Origin: Saccoglossus kowalevskii
Lineage: Eukaryota; Hemichordata; Enteropneusta; Harrimaniidae
Assembly (NCBI RefSeq): GCF_000003605.2
Contig: NW_003133245.1
Span: 1-19,528 of the forward strand
Reading direction: 5' to 3'
Length of the DNA: 19,528 bases
In this document: positions 10,322 to 19,004 of the stretch, piece after piece
Numbering within the stretch: the first letter of the stretch is position 1
Layout of the letters: the number at the start of each line of letters is the position of its first letter
Made by a program: the position numbers and the translations under genes
The notes under the pieces: model-generated
Databases searched by the model: none
Seen by the model: the letters and a program-made list of their open reading frames with translations, nothing else
What the model was told of the DNA's origin: nothing

Positions 10322-10860
10322 TTGGTTGACTTGGCTAATTGCCTTCTAATGTTTCTATTGATATGTGCAATAGCTACATACTACTTGCTTCTATATCCCA
10401 ACTGCTTCTCACTGCTCCTTAAGTCAGTGCCAGATGTATATCATAGACATAAAACATACTGCCAGTTACTGACATATGCTTGGTTCACTTGGCTAATTGC
10501 CTTCTAATGTTTCTATTGATATGTGCAATAGCTACTTACTGCCTGTCTCTATATCCCAACTGCTTCTCACTGCTCCTTAAGTCAGTGCCAGATGTATATC
10601 ATAGACATTAAACATTCTGCCAGTTACTGGCCTATGCTTCGTTGACTTGGCTAATTGCCTTCTTATGTTTCCACTGATATGTGCAATAGCTACTTACTGC
10701 TTGTCTCTATATCCCAACTGCTTCTCACTGCTCTTTAAGTCAGTGCCAGATGTATATCATAGATAAAAAACATACTGCCAGTTACTGACATATGCTTGGT
10801 TGACTTGGCTAATTGCCTTCTTATGTTTGTACTGATATGTGCAATAGCTACTTACTGCTT
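10322..10860 (+). repeat. Monomers of the GGTTCAC/CATTAAAC dimer type
   Basis: These monomers alternate a CATACTACTTG type (about 10377) with the GGTTCAC, TCTATTGATATG, ACTGCCTGTC, CATTAAAC and GGCCTATG type. A GATAAAAAAC monomer follows (about 10763). The GGTTCAC-type haplotype recurs at about 11430, 13640, 15690, 18060 and 19007. It is therefore a widely dispersed subfamily within the array. Confidence 0.82.
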
Positions 10861-11226
10861 GTCTCTATATCCCAACTGCTTCTCACTGCTCCTTAAGTCA
10901 GTGCCAGATGTATATCATAGACATAAAACATACTGCCAGTTACTGACATATGCTTGGTTGACTTGGCTAATTGCCTTCTTATGTTTCCACTGATATGTGC
11001 AATAGCCACTTACTGCTTGTCTCTATATCCCAACTGCTTCTCACTGCTCTCTAAGTCAGTGCCAGATGTATATCATAGACATAAAACATACTGCCAGTTA
11101 CTGACATATGCTTGGTTGACTTGGCTAATTGCTTTCTTATGTTTCTACTGATATGTGCAGTAGCTACATACTGCTTGTCTCTATATCTCAACTGCTTCTC
11201 ACTGCTCCTTAAGTCAGTGCCATATG
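10861..11226 (+). repeat. Block I, copy 1 (paired with 13231-13596, 2,370 bp away)
   Basis: The 2,370-bp offset is exactly 15 monomers. Shared markers are TTTCCACTG with CTCTCTAAGTC, GCTTTCTTATG, GCAGTAGCTACATACTGC without the usual 2-bp loss, ATATCTCAACTGC and GTGCCATATG. To the right the partner lacks one monomer (offset becomes 2,212 bp at TTCAC, 11432 and 13644). Confidence 0.85.
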
Positions 11227-11548
11227 CATATCATTGACATAATACATACTGCCAGTTACTGACATATGCTTGGTTGACTTGGCTAATTGCCTTCTAATGT
11301 TTCTACTGATGTGTGCAATAGCTACTTACTGCTTGTCTCTATATCCCAACTGCTTATCACTGCTCCTTAAGTCAGTGCCAGATGTATATCATAGACATAA
11401 AACATACTGCCAGTTACTGACATATGCTTGGTTCACTTGGCTAATTGCCTTCTAATGTTTCTATTGATATGTGCAATAGCTACTTACTGCCTGTCTCTAC
11501 ATCCCAACTGCTTCTCACTGCTCCTTAAGTCAGTGCCAGATGTATATC

Positions 11549-11981
11549 ATAGACATTAAACATACTGCCAGTTACTGGCATATGCTTCGTTGACTTGGCT
11601 AATTGCCTTCTAATGTTTCTACTGATATGTACAATAGCTACTTACTGCTTGTCTCTATATCCCAACTGCTTCTCACTGCTCCATAAGTCAGTGCCAGGTG
11701 TATATCATAGTTATAAAACATACTGCCAGTTACTGACATATGCTTGGTTGTCTTGGCTAATTGCCTTCTTATGTTTCTACTGATATGTGCAATAGCTACT
11801 TACTGCTTGTCTCTATATCCCAACTGCTTCTCACTGCTCCTTAAGTCATTGCCAGATGTATATCATAGACATAAAACATACTGCCAGTTACTGACATATG
11901 CTTGGTTGACTTGGCTAATTGCCTTCTAATGTTTCCACTGATATGTGCAATAGATATTTACTGCTTGTCTCTATATCCCAA
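11549..11981 (+). repeat. Copy of the 2405-2700 and 3486-3740 haplotype series
   Basis: CATTAAAC, CTTCGTTG (11585), CTCCATAAGTC, CAGGTG, CATAGTTATAAAAC, GGTTGTCTTGG and GTCATTGCCAG (11845) follow in the same order as 2.4-3.7 kb, about 8.2-9.1 kb to the left. The block ends in an AATAGATATTTAC monomer, a variant otherwise seen at about 1070 and 4857. This stretch therefore joins pieces from different source regions. Confidence 0.82.
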
Positions 11982-12612
11982 CTGCTTCTCACTGCTCCTT
12001 AAGTCAGTGCCATATGTATATCATTGACATAAAACATACTGCCAGTTACTGACATATGTTGGTTGACTTGGCTAATTGCCTTCTAATGTTTGTACTGATA
12101 TGTGCAATAGCTACATACTACTTGTCTCTATATCCCAACTGCTTCTCACTGCTCCTTAAGTCAGTGCCATATGTATATCATTGACATAAAACATACTGCC
12201 AGTTACTGACATATGCTTGGTTGACTTGGCTTATTGCCTTCTAATGTTTGTACTGATATGTGCAATAGCTACATACTACTTGTTTCTATATCCCAACTGC
12301 TTCTCACTGCTCCTTAAGTCAGTGCCAGATGTATATCATAGACATAAAACATACTGCCAGTTACTGACATATGCTTGGTTCACTTGGGTAATTGCCTTCT
12401 AATGTTTCTATTGATATGTGCAATAGCTACTTACTGCTTGTCTCTATATCCCAACTGCTTCTCACTGCTCCTTAAGTCAGTGCCAGATGTATATCATAGA
12501 CATTAAACATACTGCCAGTTACTGGCATATGCTTCGTTGACTTGGCTAATTGCCTTCCAATATTTCTACTGATATGTGCAATAGCTACTTACTGCTTGTC
12601 TCTATATTCCAA
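11982..12612 (+). repeat. 631-bp four-monomer HOR, unit 1
   Basis: Markers are GTGCCATATGTATATCATTG, ACATATGTTGG (12052; a lost C gives a 157-bp monomer), TTTGTACTG with CATACTACTTG, GGCTTATTGCC, CTTGTTTCTATATC, GGTTCACTTGGGTAATT and CTTCGTTG with CCTTCCAAT. All reappear in the same order 631-633 bp later. Confidence 0.9.
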
Positions 12613-13247
12613 CTGCTTCTCACTGCTCCTTAAGTCAGTGCCATATGTATATCATTGACATAAAACATACTGCCAGTTACTGACATATGTTGGTTGACTT
12701 GGCTAATTGCCTTCTAATGTTTGTACTGATATGTGCAATAGCTACATACTACTTGTCTCTATATCCCAACTGCTTCTCACTGCTCCTTAAATTCAGTGCC
12801 ATATGTATATCATTGACATAAAAACATACTGCCAGTTACTGACATATGCTTGGTTGACTTGGCTTATTGCCTTCTAATGTTTGTACTGATATGTGCAATA
12901 GCTACATTACTACTTGTTTCTATATCCCACTGCTTCTCACTGCTCCTTAAGTCACTGCCAGATGTATATCATAGACATAAAACATACTGCCAATTACTGA
13001 CATATGCTTGGTTCACTTGGGTAATTGCCTTCTAATGTTTCTATTGATATGTGCAATAGCTACTTACTGCCTGTCTCTATATCCCAACTGCTTCTCACTG
13101 CTCCTTATGTCAGTGCCAGATGTATATCATAGACATTAAACATACTGCCAGTTACTGGCATATGCTTCGTTGACTTGGCTAATTGCCTTCCAATGTTTCT
13201 ACTGATGTGTGCAATAGTTACTTACTGCTTGTCTCTATATCCCAACT
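12613..13247 (+). repeat. 631/633-bp four-monomer HOR, unit 2, with indel cluster
   Basis: It repeats the marker order of unit 1. The offset grows from 631 to 633 because 12785-12935 holds four one-base length changes: TTAAATTCAG, CATAAAAACAT, CTACATTACTAC and ATCCCACTG (the last a loss). These shift the open frame relative to every neighbour and leave unit 1 untouched. Substitutions between the units are otherwise few (for example CCAATATTT against CCAATGTTT, ACTGATATG against ACTGATGTG). Confidence 0.88.
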
Positions 13248-13596
13248 GCTTCTCACTGCTTCTTAAGTCAGTGCCAGATGTACATCATAGACATAAAACA
13301 TACTGCCAGTTACTGACATATGCTTGGTTGACTTGGCTAATTGCCTTCTTATGTTTCCACTGATATGTGCAATGGCTACTTACTGCTTGTCTCTATATCC
13401 CAACTGCTTCTCACTGCTCTCTAAGTCAGTGCCAGATGTATATCATAGGCATAAAACATACTGCCAGTTACTGACATATGCTTGGTTGACTTGGCTAATT
13501 GCTTTCTTATGTTTCTACTGATATGTGCAGTAGCTACATACTGCTTGTCTCTATATCTCAACTGCTTCTCACTGCTCCTTAAGTCAGTGCCATATG
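13231..13596 (+). repeat. Block I, copy 2
   Basis: This is the partner of 10861-11226. It shares TTTCCACTG, CTCTCTAAG, GCTTTCTTATG, GCAGTAGCTACATACTGC and ATATCTCAAC. Differences by eye include CTTCTTAAG, GTACATC, CATAGGCAT and AATGGCTAC. Its left edge overlaps the end of the 633-bp HOR, so the boundary between the two sources is only approximate. Confidence 0.83.
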
Positions 13597-14271
13597 TATA
13601 TCATAGACATAAAACATACTGCCAGTTACTGACATATGCTTGGTTCACTTGGCTAATTGCCTTCTAATGTTTCTATTGATATGTGCAATAGCTACTCACT
13701 GCATGTCTCTATATCCCAACTGCTTCTCACTGCTCCTTAAGTCAGTGCCAGATGTATATCATAGACATTAAACATACTGCCAGTTACTGGCATATGCTTC
13801 GTTGACTTGGCTAATTGCCTTCTAATGTTTCTACTGATATGTGCAATAGCTACTTACTACTTGTCTCTATATCCCAACTGCTTCTCACTGCTCCTTAAGT
13901 CAGTGCCAGATGTATATCATAGACAAGAAACATACTGCCAGTTACTGACATATGCTTGGTTGACTTGGCTAATTGCCTTCTAATGTTTGTACTGATATGT
14001 GCAATAGCTACATACTACTTGTCTCTATATCCCAACTGCTTCTCACTGCTCCTTAAGTCAGTGCCATATGTATATCATTGACATAAAACATACTGCCAGT
14101 TACTGACATATGCTTGGTTGACTTGGCTAATTGACTTCTAATGTTTGTACTGATATGTGCAATAGCTACTTACTACTTGTCTCTATATCCCAACTGCTTC
14201 TCACTGCTCCTTAAGTCAGTGCCATATGTATATCATTGACATAAAACATACTGCCAGTTACTGACATATGC
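13597..14271 (+). repeat. Ordinary satellite monomers
   Basis: About four monomers. They include a GGTTCAC monomer with TACTCACTGCATGTC, a CTTCGTTG monomer, CATAGACAAGAAAC (about 13918) and two successive CATACTACTTG or TTACTACTTG monomers with GTGCCATATGTATATCATTG. I found no close 4- or 5-monomer partner by eye and see no other feature. Confidence 0.82.
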
Positions 14272-14745
14272 TTGGTTGACTTGGCTAATTGCCTTCTAAT
14301 GTTTCTACTGATATGTGCAATAGCTACTTACTGCTTGTCTCTATATCCCAACTGCTTCTCACTGCTCCTTATGTCAGTGCCATATGTATATCATAGACAT
14401 AAAACATACTGCCAGTTACTGACATATGCTTGGTTGACTTGGCTAATTGCTTTCTTATGTTTCTACTGATATGTGCAGTAGCTACTCACTGATTCTCTAT
14501 ATCCCAACTGCTTCTCACTGCTCCTTTAAGTCAATGCCAATGTATATCATAGACATAAAACATACTGCCATTTACTGAAAATATGCTTGGTTGACTTGGC
14601 TAATTGCCTTCTTATCTTTCTACTGATATGTGCAGTAGCTACTTACTGCGTGTCTCTATATCCCAACTCCTTCTCACTGCTCCTTAAGTCAGTGCCAGAT
14701 GTATATCATAGATATAAAACATACTGCCAGTTACTGACATATGGC
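14272..14745 (+). repeat. 632-bp HOR, unit 1, left part
   Basis: The first 270 bp or so match 14904-15172 at an offset of 632 bp (four monomers). Shared variants are GTGCCATATGTATATCATAG, GCTTTCTTATG and the linked GCAGTAGCTACTCACTGATTCTC. To the right the unit degrades: CTCCTTTAAGTCAATGCCAATG (one base gained, one lost), CATTTACTGAAAATATGC and CTTATCTTTC are private changes at 14524-14620. Confidence 0.82.
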
Positions 14746-14903
14746 TTGGTTCCTTTGGGCTTATTGCCTCTAATGTTTCTACTGCTATGCGCACTAGCTA
14801 CTTACTGCCTGTCTCTATATCCCAACTGCTTCTCACTGCTCCTTAAATCAGTGCCAGATGTATATCATAGACATTAAACATACTGCCAGTTACTGGCATA
14901 TGC
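14746..14903 (+). repeat. Most divergent monomer of the window
   Basis: Its first 60 bp carry about eight differences from consensus, many more than neighbours: ATGGCTTGG at the junction, GGTTCCTTTGGG, CTTATTGCCTCTAATG, ACTGCTATGCGCACTAGC. The remaining 100 bp are ordinary. The preceding monomer measures 159 bp (14587 to 14746), which keeps one reading frame open for 96 codons. The clustering suggests a divergent donor or local sequence error rather than slow drift. Confidence 0.8.
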
Positions 14904-15172
14904 TTGGTTGACTTGGCTAATTGCCTTCTAATGTTTCTACTGATATGTGCAATAACTACTTACTGCTTGTCTCTATATCCCAACTGCTTCTCACTGCTCC
15001 TTAAGTCAGTGCCATATGTATATCATAGACATAAAACATACTGCCAGTTACTGACATATGCTTGGTTGACTTGGCTAATTGCTTTCTTATGTTTCTTCTG
15101 ATATGTGCAGTAGCTACTCACTGATTCTCTATATCCCAACTGCTTCTCACTGCTCCTTAAGTCAGTGCCAGA
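14904..15172 (+). repeat. 632-bp HOR, unit 2 (partial)
   Basis: It matches 14272-14540 with few differences: CTTAAGTCAG against CTTATGTCAG, AATAACTAC against AATAGCTAC, and TTTCTTCTG against TTTCTACTG. The linked GCAGTAGCTACTCACTGATTCTC, found only in these two places, is the strongest marker of the relationship. Confidence 0.83.
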
Positions 15173-15650
15173 TGTATATCATAGACATAAAATATACTGC
15201 CAGTTACTGAAATATGCTTGGTTGACTTGGCTATTTGCCTTCTTATGTTTCCACTGATATGTGCAATGGCTACTTACTGTTTGTCTCTATATCCCAACTG
15301 CTTCTCACTGCTCCTTAAGTCAGTGCCAGATGTATATCATAGACATGAAACATACTGCCAGTTACTGACATATGCATGGTTGACTTGGCTAATTGCCTTC
15401 TATTGTTTCTACTGATATGTGCAATAGCTACTTACTGCTTGTCTCTATATCCCAACTGCTTCTCAATGCTCCTTAAGTCAGTGCCAGGTGTATCTTAGAC
15501 ATAAAACATACTGCCAGTTACTGACATATGCTTGGTTGACTTGGCTAATTGCCTTCTAATGTTTGTACTGATATGTGCAATAGCTACATACTACTTGTCT
15601 CTATATCCCAACTGCTTCTCACTGCTCCTTAAGTCAGTGCCAGATGTATA
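15173..15650 (+). repeat. Ordinary satellite monomers with a small deletion
   Basis: Three monomers. The first has GGCTATTTGCC and AATGGCTACTTACTGTTTG, the second CATGAAAC with ATGCATGG. The third has CTCAATGCTCC and CCAGGTGTATCTTAGAC, a 2-bp loss near 15491 relative to ATGTATATCATAGAC. I see no other feature. Confidence 0.82.
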
Positions 15651-16213
15651 TCATAGACATAAAACATACTGCCAGTTACTGACATATGCTTGGTTCACTT
15701 GGCTAATTGCCTTCTAATGTTTCTATTGATATGTGCAATAGCTACTTACTGCCTGTCTCTATATCTCAACTGCTTCTCACTGCTCCTTAAGTCAGTGCCA
15801 GATGTATATCATAGACATTAAACATACTGCCAGTTACTGACATATGCTTGGTTGACTTGGCTAATTGCTTTCTTATGTTTCTACTGATGTGTGCAGTAGC
15901 TACATACTGATTCTCTATATCCCAACTGCTTCTCACTGCTCTTTAAGTCAGTGCCAGATGTATATCATAGATAAAAAACATACTGCCAGTTACTGACATA
16001 TGCTTGGTTGACTTGGCTAATTGCCTTCTTGTGTTTGTACTGATATGTTCAATAGCTACTTACTGCTTGTCTCTATATCCCAACTGCTTCTCACTGCTCC
16101 TTAAGTCAGTGCCAGATATATATCATAGCCATTAAACATACTGCCAGTTACTGGCATATGCTTCGTTGACTTGGCTAATTTCCTTCTTATGTTTCCACTG
16201 ATATGTGCAATAG
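15651..16213 (+). repeat. Block L, copy 1 (paired with 18966-19528, 3,315 bp away)
   Basis: Shared series: GGTTCAC, ACTGCCTGTC, CATTAAAC, GCTTTCTTATG, ACTGATGTGTGCAGTAG, CATACTGATTCTC, CATAGATAAAAAAC, CTTCTTGTGTTTGTACTG, CCAGATATATATCATAGCC, TTCGTTGAC and CTAATTTCCTTC. The 3,315-bp offset is 21 monomers less 3 bp. Only a few substitutions separate the two copies. Confidence 0.88.
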
Positions 16214-16543
16214 CTACTTACTGCTTGTCTCTATATCCCAACTGCTTCTCACTGCTCTTTAAGTCAGTGCCAGATGTATATCATAGACATAAAACATACT
16301 GCCAGTTACTGGCCTATGCTTGGTTGACTTGGCTAATTGCCTTCTAATGTTTCTATTGATATGTGCAATAGCTACTTACTGCTTGTCTCTATATCCCAAC
16401 TGCTTCTCACTGCTCTCTAAGTCAGTGCCAGATGTATATCATAGACATAAAACATACTGCCAGTTACTGACATATGCTTGGTTGACTTGGCTAATTGCTT
16501 TCTTATGTTTCTACTGATGTGTGCAGTAGCTACATACTACTTG

Positions 16544-17332
16544 TCTCTATATCCCAACTGCTTCTCACTGCTCTTTAAGTCAGTGCCAGATGTATATCAT
16601 AGATAAAAAACATACTGCCAGTTACTGACATATGCTTGGTTGACTTGGCTAATTGCCTTCTTATGTTTGTACTGATATGTGCAATAGCTACATACTACTT
16701 GTCTCTATATCCCAACTGCTTCTCACTGCTCCTTAAGTCAGTGCCAGATGTATATCATAGACATAAAACATACTGTCAGTTACTGACATATGCTTGGTTG
16801 ACTTGGCTAATTGCCTTCCTATATTTCCACTGATATGTGCAATAGCTACTTACTGCTTGTCTCTATATCCCAACTGCTTCTCACTGCTCCTTAAGTCAGT
16901 GCCAGATGTATATCATAGACATAAAACATACTGCCAGTTACTGACATGTGCTTGGTTGACTTGGCTAATTGCCTTCTTATGTTTCCACTGATAAGTGCAA
17001 TAGCTACTTACTGCTTGTCTCTATATCCCAACTGCTTCTCACTGCTCCTTAAGTCAGTGCCAGATGTATATCATAGACATAAAACATACTGCCAGTTACT
17101 GACATATGCTTGGTTGACTTGGCCAATTGCCTTCTTATGTTTCCACTGGTATGTCCAATGGCTACATACATGCTTGTCTCTATATCCCAACTGCTTCTCA
17201 CTGCTCCTTAAGTCAGTGCCATATGTGCATCATAGACATAAAACATACTGCCAGTTACTAACATATGCTTGGTTCACTTGGCTAATTGCTTTCTTATGTT
17301 TCTACTGATGTGTGCAGTAGCTACATACTGAT
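16544..17332 (+). repeat. Second 789-bp five-monomer HOR, unit 1
   Basis: From 16544 to 17289 it matches 17333-18078 at an offset of 789 bp. I found three substitutions over 746 bp: CTCAC/CTCAT near 17514, CTTCCTATA/CTTCTTATA, and TTACTAAC/TTACTGAC near 17259. Markers are the perfect dyad TGTCAGTTACTGACA, TATATTTCCACTG, GACATGTGCTTGG, CCACTGATAAGTG, GGCCAATTGCC, ACTGGTATGTCCAATGG and CCATATGTGCATC. It is unrelated in markers to the 789-bp unit at 6.9-8.2 kb. Confidence 0.92.
17110..17268 (+). repeat. 159-bp monomer (GGTATGTCCAATGG / ACATACATGC subtype)
   Basis: An extra base in CTACATACATGCTTG makes this monomer 159 bp, measured from TTGG at 17110 to the next at 17269. GGCCAATTG, ACTGGTATGTCCAATGG and CCATATGTGCATC mark the subtype. 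Because 159 is divisible by three, the open frame survives into the next monomer and gives a 120-codon frame. Confidence 0.88.
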
Positions 17333-18078
17333 TCTCTATATCCCAACTGCTTCTCACTGCTCTTTAAGTCAGTGCCAGATGTATATCATAGATAAAAAAC
17401 ATACTGCCAGTTACTGACATATGCTTGGTTGACTTGGCTAATTGCCTTCTTATGTTTGTACTGATATGTGCAATAGCTACATACTACTTGTCTCTATATC
17501 CCAACTGCTTCTCATTGCTCCTTAAGTCAGTGCCAGATGTATATCATAGACATAAAACATACTGTCAGTTACTGACATATGCTTGGTTGACTTGGCTAAT
17601 TGCCTTCTTATATTTCCACTGATATGTGCAATAGCTACTTACTGCTTGTCTCTATATCCCAACTGCTTCTCACTGCTCCTTAAGTCAGTGCCAGATGTAT
17701 ATCATAGACATAAAACATACTGCCAGTTACTGACATGTGCTTGGTTGACTTGGCTAATTGCCTTCTTATGTTTCCACTGATAAGTGCAATAGCTACTTAC
17801 TGCTTGTCTCTATATCCCAACTGCTTCTCACTGCTCCTTAAGTCAGTGCCAGATGTATATCATAGACATAAAACATACTGCCAGTTACTGACATATGCTT
17901 GGTTGACTTGGCCAATTGCCTTCTTATGTTTCCACTGGTATGTCCAATGGCTACATACATGCTTGTCTCTATATCCCAACTGCTTCTCACTGCTCCTTAA
18001 GTCAGTGCCATATGTGCATCATAGACATAAAACATACTGCCAGTTACTGACATATGCTTGGTTCACTTGGCTAATTGC
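17333..18078 (+). repeat. Second 789-bp five-monomer HOR, unit 2 (746 bp)
   Basis: This is the tandem partner of the preceding unit with the same five-monomer order. It ends where GCTAATTGCT of unit 1 (17290) becomes GCTAATTGCC (18079) and the array switches to a GGTTCAC, TCTATTG and CATTAAAC monomer. Confidence 0.92.
17899..18057 (+). repeat. 159-bp monomer, second copy
   Basis: It has the same subtype markers as 17110-17268 and the same 159-bp length (TTGG at 17899 and 18058). It lies 789 bp downstream as part of the five-monomer HOR. Confidence 0.88.
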
Positions 18079-18529
18079 CTTCTAATGTTTCTATTGATAT
18101 GTGCAATAGCTACTTACTGCCTGTCTCTATATCCCAACTGCTTCTCACTGCTCCTTAAGTCAGTGCCAGATGTATATCATAGACATTAAACATACTGCCA
18201 GTTACTGGCCTATGCTTGGTTGACTTGGCTAATTGCCTTCTAATGTTTCTACTGATATGTGCTCTAGCTACTTACTGCTTGTCTCTATATCCCAACTGCT
18301 TCTCACTGCTCTCTAAGTCAGTGCCAGATGTATATCATAGATATAAAACATACTGCCAGTTACTGACATATGCTCGGTTGACTTGGCTAATTGCTTTCTT
18401 ATGTTTCTACTGATATGTGCAGTAGCTACATACTGATTCTCTATATCCCAACTGCTTCTCACTGCTCCTTAAGTCAGTGCCAGATGTATATCATAGACAT
18501 AAAACATACTGTCAGTTACTGACATATGC
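18079..18529 (+). repeat. Ordinary satellite monomers
   Basis: About three monomers: a GGTTCAC, ACTGCCTGTC, CATTAAAC and GGCCTATG type; one with ATGTGCTCTAGC and CTCTCTAAG; then a 156-bp GCAGTAG and ACTGATTCTC type followed by the TGTCAGTTACTGACA dyad (18510). ATGCTCGG at about 18370 creates a rare CpG. Nothing else is present. Confidence 0.82.
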
Positions 18530-18845
18530 TTGGTTGACTTGGCTAACTGCCTTCTTATGTTTCCACTGATATGTGCAATAGCTACTTACTGCTTGTCTCT
18601 ATATCCCAACTGCTTCTCACTGCTCCTTAAGTCAGTGCCAGATGTATATCATAGACATAAAACATACTTCCAGTTACTGACATATGCTTGGTTGACTTGG
18701 CTAATTGCCTTCTTATGTTTCCACTGATATGTGCAATAGCTACTTACTGCTTGTCTCTATATCCCAACTGCTTCTCACTGCTCCTTAAGTCAGTGCCAGA
18801 TGTATATCATAGACATAAAACATACTTCCAGTTACTGACATATGC
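18530..18845 (+). repeat. Tandem duplicate of a single monomer
   Basis: The monomers at 18530-18687 and 18688-18845 differ by eye at one base (GGCTAACTG against GGCTAATTG). They share the private CATACTTCCAG (18664 and 18822), seen nowhere else. This is a one-unit expansion, the smallest duplication step in the window. Confidence 0.88.
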
Positions 18846-19004
18846 TTGGTTGACTTGGCCAATTGCCTTCTTATGTTTCCACTGGTATGTCCAATGGCTA
18901 CTTACATGCTTGTCTCTATATCCCAACTGCTTCTCACAGCTCCTTACGTCAGTGCCATATGTTCATCATAGACATAAAACATACTGCCAGTTACTGACAT
19001 ATGC
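18846..19004 (+). repeat. 159-bp monomer, third copy
   Basis: TTGG at 18846 and 19005 gives 159 bp. It has GGCCAATTG, ACTGGTATGTCCAATGG and CTTACATGCTTG like 17110 and 17899, but also CTCACAGCTCCTTACGTC and CATATGTTCATC. It is an older relative, outside the 789-bp tandem. Confidence 0.86.
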
